Source: Pyrinomonadaceae bacterium
Lineage (GTDB): Bacteria; Acidobacteriota; Blastocatellia; Pyrinomonadales; Pyrinomonadaceae
Assembly (NCBI GenBank): GCA_013813825.1
Contig: JACCRA010000665.1
Span: 1-5,170 of the forward strand
Length of the DNA stretch: 5,170 nt
Direction: 5' to 3'
Shown: positions 4,774-5,170 of the stretch, in pieces
Numbering within the stretch: the stretch's first letter is position 1
Layout: every line of letters begins with the position of its first letter
Made by a program: the position numbers and the translations under genes
The notes under the pieces: generated by a model
Databases searched by the model: none
Told to the model about the DNA's origin: nothing
What the model saw: only the letters and a program-made list of their open reading frames with translations

Positions 4774-5170
4774 ATGAGTCAACGGGGCGGCGTATCGATG
4801 ATTGATGAATTAGTGCTCTTACTAGATGCTGGCGGGATGTGTTTGCACGCCGGAGCGACAGGGCAGGCGTTGCTAGACCCGCCGCTGGCTCTCCTGCCGG
4901 GGCGGAAACTGACCGAACTGCTTTTGCCCGCGCAAGCTGAAATTCTCTCCGGATATTTACAACAAACGCTCGCCGAGGGGCGGAAGATCAATTTTCAACA
5001 TGCCTTTGGCGCGGCGGGGACCTGCGCGGTCACGCTGACGCCGCTCTCTGGCGGAGCGGTGTTATTAGTGGCGTGCGACACCGGCGCGGCAGCCGGAGAC
5101 GTAACGGTGAATCGCGACGAGCCGTCTCGGCCGGCGCGCGAGAGCGAAAAGCACTATCGCGCGCCGGCCG
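4774..5170 (+). CDS. PAS-domain sensor protein, N-terminal part (3' truncated by the window)
   Basis: An open frame of 132 codons running off the right edge. Residues 12-104 read as a PAS-like domain: the entry strand ELVLLLDAGGMCLHAGATG (12-30), a helical part with LLPGRKLTELLLPAQAEILS (40-59), LAEGRKINFQHAFG (67-79) and the closing strands CAVTLTPLSGGAVLLVACDTG (84-104), the usual 'LTPL-GG-L-V--D-T' ending. After a charged linker, ESEKHYR (123-129) resembles the helical lead-in to a further PAS domain, so a multi-PAS sensor histidine kinase is the likeliest whole protein; a diguanylate cyclase or other PAS output cannot be excluded because no output domain is visible. No signal peptide or membrane helix precedes the PAS, so it is probably cytosolic. 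The ATG has TAAGG (4761-4765) 8 nt upstream. Alternatives are the GTG at 4732, which would add a charged helix but lacks a ribosome site, and the ATG at 4798. It is divergent from the Hpt gene. Confidence 0.65.
   Translation, partial: MSQRGGVSMIDELVLLLDAGGMCLHAGATGQALLDPPLALLPGRKLTELLLPAQAEILSGYLQQTLAEGRKINFQHAFGAAGTCAVTLTPLSGGAVLLVACDTGAAAGDVTVNRDEPSRPARESEKHYRAPA

Overview
The window looks like a piece of a moderately GC-rich (roughly 55-60% in the coding parts) bacterial chromosome from a didermic, probably soil-type organism. An ExbD-type energy transducer implies an outer membrane. The gene mix (YncE/phosphoesterase-type enzyme, Gpt2-like acyltransferase, short GntR, multi-domain PAS sensor) and a GC-rich REP-like inverted repeat would suit Acidobacteriota such as Blastocatellia, but that assignment is an impression from style, not proof.

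Layout, left to right. 1-516 (+): the C-terminal end of a phosphoesterase-superfamily enzyme, cut by the window edge. 542-1042 (-): an ExbD/TolR-type protein, convergent with the first gene. 1128-2585 (-): a membrane-bound, Gpt2-like glycerolipid acyltransferase lying upstream of exbD on the same strand and possibly cotranscribed with it. 2586-2947: a divergent intergenic region holding a striking 109-bp dyad with 28-nt outer arms (27/28 identical), plus a plausible sigma70-type promoter for the next gene. 2948-3367 (+): a small VOC (glyoxalase/extradiol dioxygenase fold) protein. 3465-3839 (+): a very short GntR-family protein, TTG start, whose effector domain is replaced by a lysine/alanine/serine tail. 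3879-4373 (-): a free-standing Hpt phosphotransfer protein, convergent with the GntR gene. 4374-4773: an AT-richer divergent intergenic region with a perfect 14-bp palindrome and a candidate promoter. 4774 to the right edge (+): the N-terminus of a PAS-domain sensor protein, cut by the window edge.

How the genes may work together: the right part (Hpt plus divergent PAS sensor) looks like part of a multistep phosphorelay in which the Hpt would take phosphate from, or pass it to, a receiver domain not seen here. The left part (acyltransferase plus ExbD) is envelope-related, but no ExbB/TolQ partner is in the window. The GntR-like protein with a histone-H1-like tail is the most unusual protein. 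No RNA genes, insertion sequences, CRISPR arrays or convincing intrinsic terminators were seen. The best candidates for something undescribed are the inverted repeat at 2638-2746, the tailed mini-GntR protein and the palindrome in the phosphorelay intergenic region.
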